NCBI GenBank assembly: GCA_963205185.1
Contig: CAUJHZ010000046.1
Location: forward strand, 62,001 to 126,000
Direction of reading: 5' to 3'
From: Planctomycetota bacterium
GTDB lineage: Bacteria; Planctomycetota; Phycisphaerae; Phycisphaerales; UBA5793
Length of the DNA stretch: 64,000 nt
The position numbers and the translations under genes were made by a program. The notes under the pieces were generated by a model. The model was not told where the DNA came from. It ran no database searches and worked only from the letters and a program-made list of their open reading frames with translations. Position 1 is the stretch's first letter, and each line of letters opens with the position of its first letter. Below, piece after piece: positions 61,340 through 64,000 of the stretch.

Positions 61340-61696
61340 CGGCGCCACGCGGTCGCGGATTGCCTCGAGTTCCATTGCCGCCTGAAGGTCCTTGGGACGG
61401 CCCAGCGCCCGTTTGGCTTCGATGAGCGCCTCGATACTGAGGACGGCACACTGAACGCCAGCCACGTTCATCTGCACCGATCGACGCCGGACCGCGTCAT
61501 AATTCCCCAAGCCCTCGATCCGGTCGAGTACATCCAATTGTCCACGGTCAGTCTGCAGGGACAGGTTGTGGAAACCTCGCCACGCCGCCCACTCGATGGG
61601 AATCGGAGGCCGGCCGGGCGACATTCGATACTTCGCCTTCAGTCTGAGCAGCACGGCATGGAGGCGCTTGAGCTGCACATCATCAAGCGGCGCATT
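61340..61696 (-). pseudogene. N-terminally truncated nucleotidyltransferase remnant
   Basis: In frame on the minus strand this encodes GFHNLSLQTDRGQLDVLDRI, GLGNYDAV, VLSIEALIEAKRALGRPKDL and MELEAIRDR. That is the C-terminal half of the small nucleotidyltransferase (AbiEii/DUF6036-like) family, with the hallmark (L/I)EALIxAKRAxGRPKDL. The N-terminal half with the GG...DxD catalytic motif is missing. The frame begins directly after the stop of the zinc-ribbon gene and has no natural stop before running into rpsR. It is read here as a decayed fragment. Confidence 0.7.
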
Positions 61697-62148
61697 CTAG
61701 CTGTCGTCGCCGAATCGCGTGCCGCACTCGGGGCATCTGCTGGCCGCCATGCCCCCGCTGCCGCGCAGGTCGTAGCCGCACTGCGTGCACACGGGGATGT
61801 GGAAATCCTCCCGCAGAGCCGCATAGAGCGCGTGGCGGCGGAAGCGGTCCTGCACCGCGCGGATGGCCAGGACGATCACCACCGTCGGCAGGGCCCAGAT
61901 GAGCATCAGGATGAGAAAGATGCGCCACGGCGGCCCGCCGGCAAAGCGAGCCCCGCGGAACACCCACAGCCAGCCAGCGAGCAAGAGCAGGCCCGGCAGC
62001 GCGACGCCGAGGCGCACGTACCACTGAATCCGCCGGTCTGCGGCGCGCGTCATCTTGCGCAGCGTCTTGCGATCGACGCGGCGGCCGATGGAGGCGAGGT
62101 ACTTCTTCGTGCTCCGCCGCCGCCAGCGCCTCGCTGCGAGAATGCCCA

Positions 62149-62152
<4 letters not shown>
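61697..62152 (-). CDS. Small membrane protein with C-terminal zinc ribbon
   Basis: The product has 151 residues. A basic N-terminal 40 residues, two transmembrane helices (about 47-66 and 78-100) and a terminal Cys4 zinc ribbon (Cys122, Cys125, Cys140, Cys143; CTQCGYDLRG then CPECGTRF). The start overlaps the lysS stop by ATGA; a second ATG follows at once. This is the minimal form of the zinc-ribbon membrane family in this window, with no repeat scaffold attached. Function unknown. Confidence 0.8.
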
Positions 62153-63701
<1,549 letters not shown>

Positions 63702-63705
<4 letters not shown>

Positions 63706-64000
63706 GACCGCAATGGTAGGGCCGTGAGCCATCGGCGGACGCCGCTGCTTTCGTTCATCGGCGACGGTCGCGGATGCATCGCACGAATGCAACCCGGAGC
63801 ATCGAGACACTGCTTCACCCAGGCGCGATCCCGCTCGTACCCGAGGTCGATGAGCGTCTGTCCGGCGTAGTGGTCAAAGACTTCCGCAGCCTGCCGGGTG
63901 AAGTGATTCCGCCAGTCTCCGGCGACGCCTTTGCGCAGAAACGAAGAGCGATCCTCCACGCCGCGGCGGCGCCCGGCCATGCGGTCGAACGAGTAGCGAT
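63702..64000 (-). CDS. Sulfotransferase, C-terminal part only
   Basis: The frame is open from the window edge. It encodes RYSFDRMAGRRRGVEDRSSF, then LRKGVAGDWRNHFTRQAAEV and FDHYAGQTLIDLGYERD. That is the end of the PAPS-dependent sulfotransferase domain (the R-K-G-x-x-G-D-W-(K/R)-N-x-F signature that helps bind PAPS). A 35-residue unusual tail follows the core, and the TGA overlaps the lysS start. The start lies outside the window. Confidence 0.88.

Noticed and set aside
60995-61678. A full gene of 227 codons overlapping rpsR
   Set aside because: Only residues 1 to about 110 resemble a nucleotidyltransferase. The rest is out-of-frame rpsR sequence, so I record a truncated remnant instead.

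Overview
This is a dense, high-GC bacterial chromosome segment. The gene content suggests a planctomycete, probably of the Phycisphaerae type. That assignment is an inference, because there is no rRNA in the window. It rests on four membrane proteins sharing one Cys4 zinc ribbon (CxxCxYxL...CxECG) fused to different repeat domains, several secreted proteins ending in one recurrent beta-rich module, a Cys-type sulfatase, a vanadium haloperoxidase-like protein, FG-GAP and HAF repeat proteins, a eukaryote-like UDP-sugar pyrophosphorylase and TonB-less ExbB/ExbD genes. No tRNA, rRNA, CRISPR array, prophage or insertion sequence was recognised. Reading frames are tightly packed, with many ATGA or GTGA start/stop overlaps.

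Layout. 1-2.7 kb: end of hslV, a small membrane protein, a stand-alone BFD-type ferredoxin, and an ankyrin gene lying between an intact DNA-alkylation-repair gene and a duplicated 3' fragment of the same gene. 2.7-7.5 kb: a five-gene run led by two 441-residue ketosynthases. The first has lost its whole Cys-His-His triad, as in a chain-length-factor-like partner, and the second keeps it. 7.7-16.6 kb: esterase, membrane protein, RNase HI, a diguanylate cyclase with a coupled partner, a small secreted protein, an ankyrin/zinc-ribbon membrane protein, a UDP-sugar pyrophosphorylase with a palindromic repeat inserted in frame, and phoU. 16.7-20.6 kb: pdxJ, dapA, dapF and an M20 metallopeptidase.

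20.7-28 kb is an amino-acid catabolic block: class III aminotransferase, arginine/ornithine N-succinyltransferase (astA), succinylglutamate-semialdehyde dehydrogenase (astD), a haloperoxidase-like protein and a ureohydrolase. Recognisable astB and astE are absent, and the adjacent M20 peptidase could supply the desuccinylation step. 28-40 kb holds mostly core genes: leuS, folC, a LOG-family protein, galK, mutL and an exbB-exbD-exbD operon. 40-51 kb is rich in exported proteins (sulfatase, HAF-repeat, FG-GAP propeller, a tandemly duplicated two-module protein, and another secreted protein), interrupted by a class I fructose-bisphosphate aldolase. 51-64 kb: 5-formyl-THF cyclo-ligase, a LysM/L,D-transpeptidase, a NatAB-like ABC exporter, an MFS transporter, a HEAT-repeat/zinc-ribbon protein, a TrkH/KtrB channel, rpsR, a decayed nucleotidyltransferase fragment, another zinc-ribbon protein, lysS and the C-terminus of a sulfotransferase.

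The observations most worth following are the triad-less/triad-intact ketosynthase operon, the apparently rewired succinyltransferase pathway, the zinc-ribbon family on swappable repeat scaffolds, the shared C-terminal module of the secreted proteins, and the short palindromic or purine-rich repeats that have entered coding sequence.
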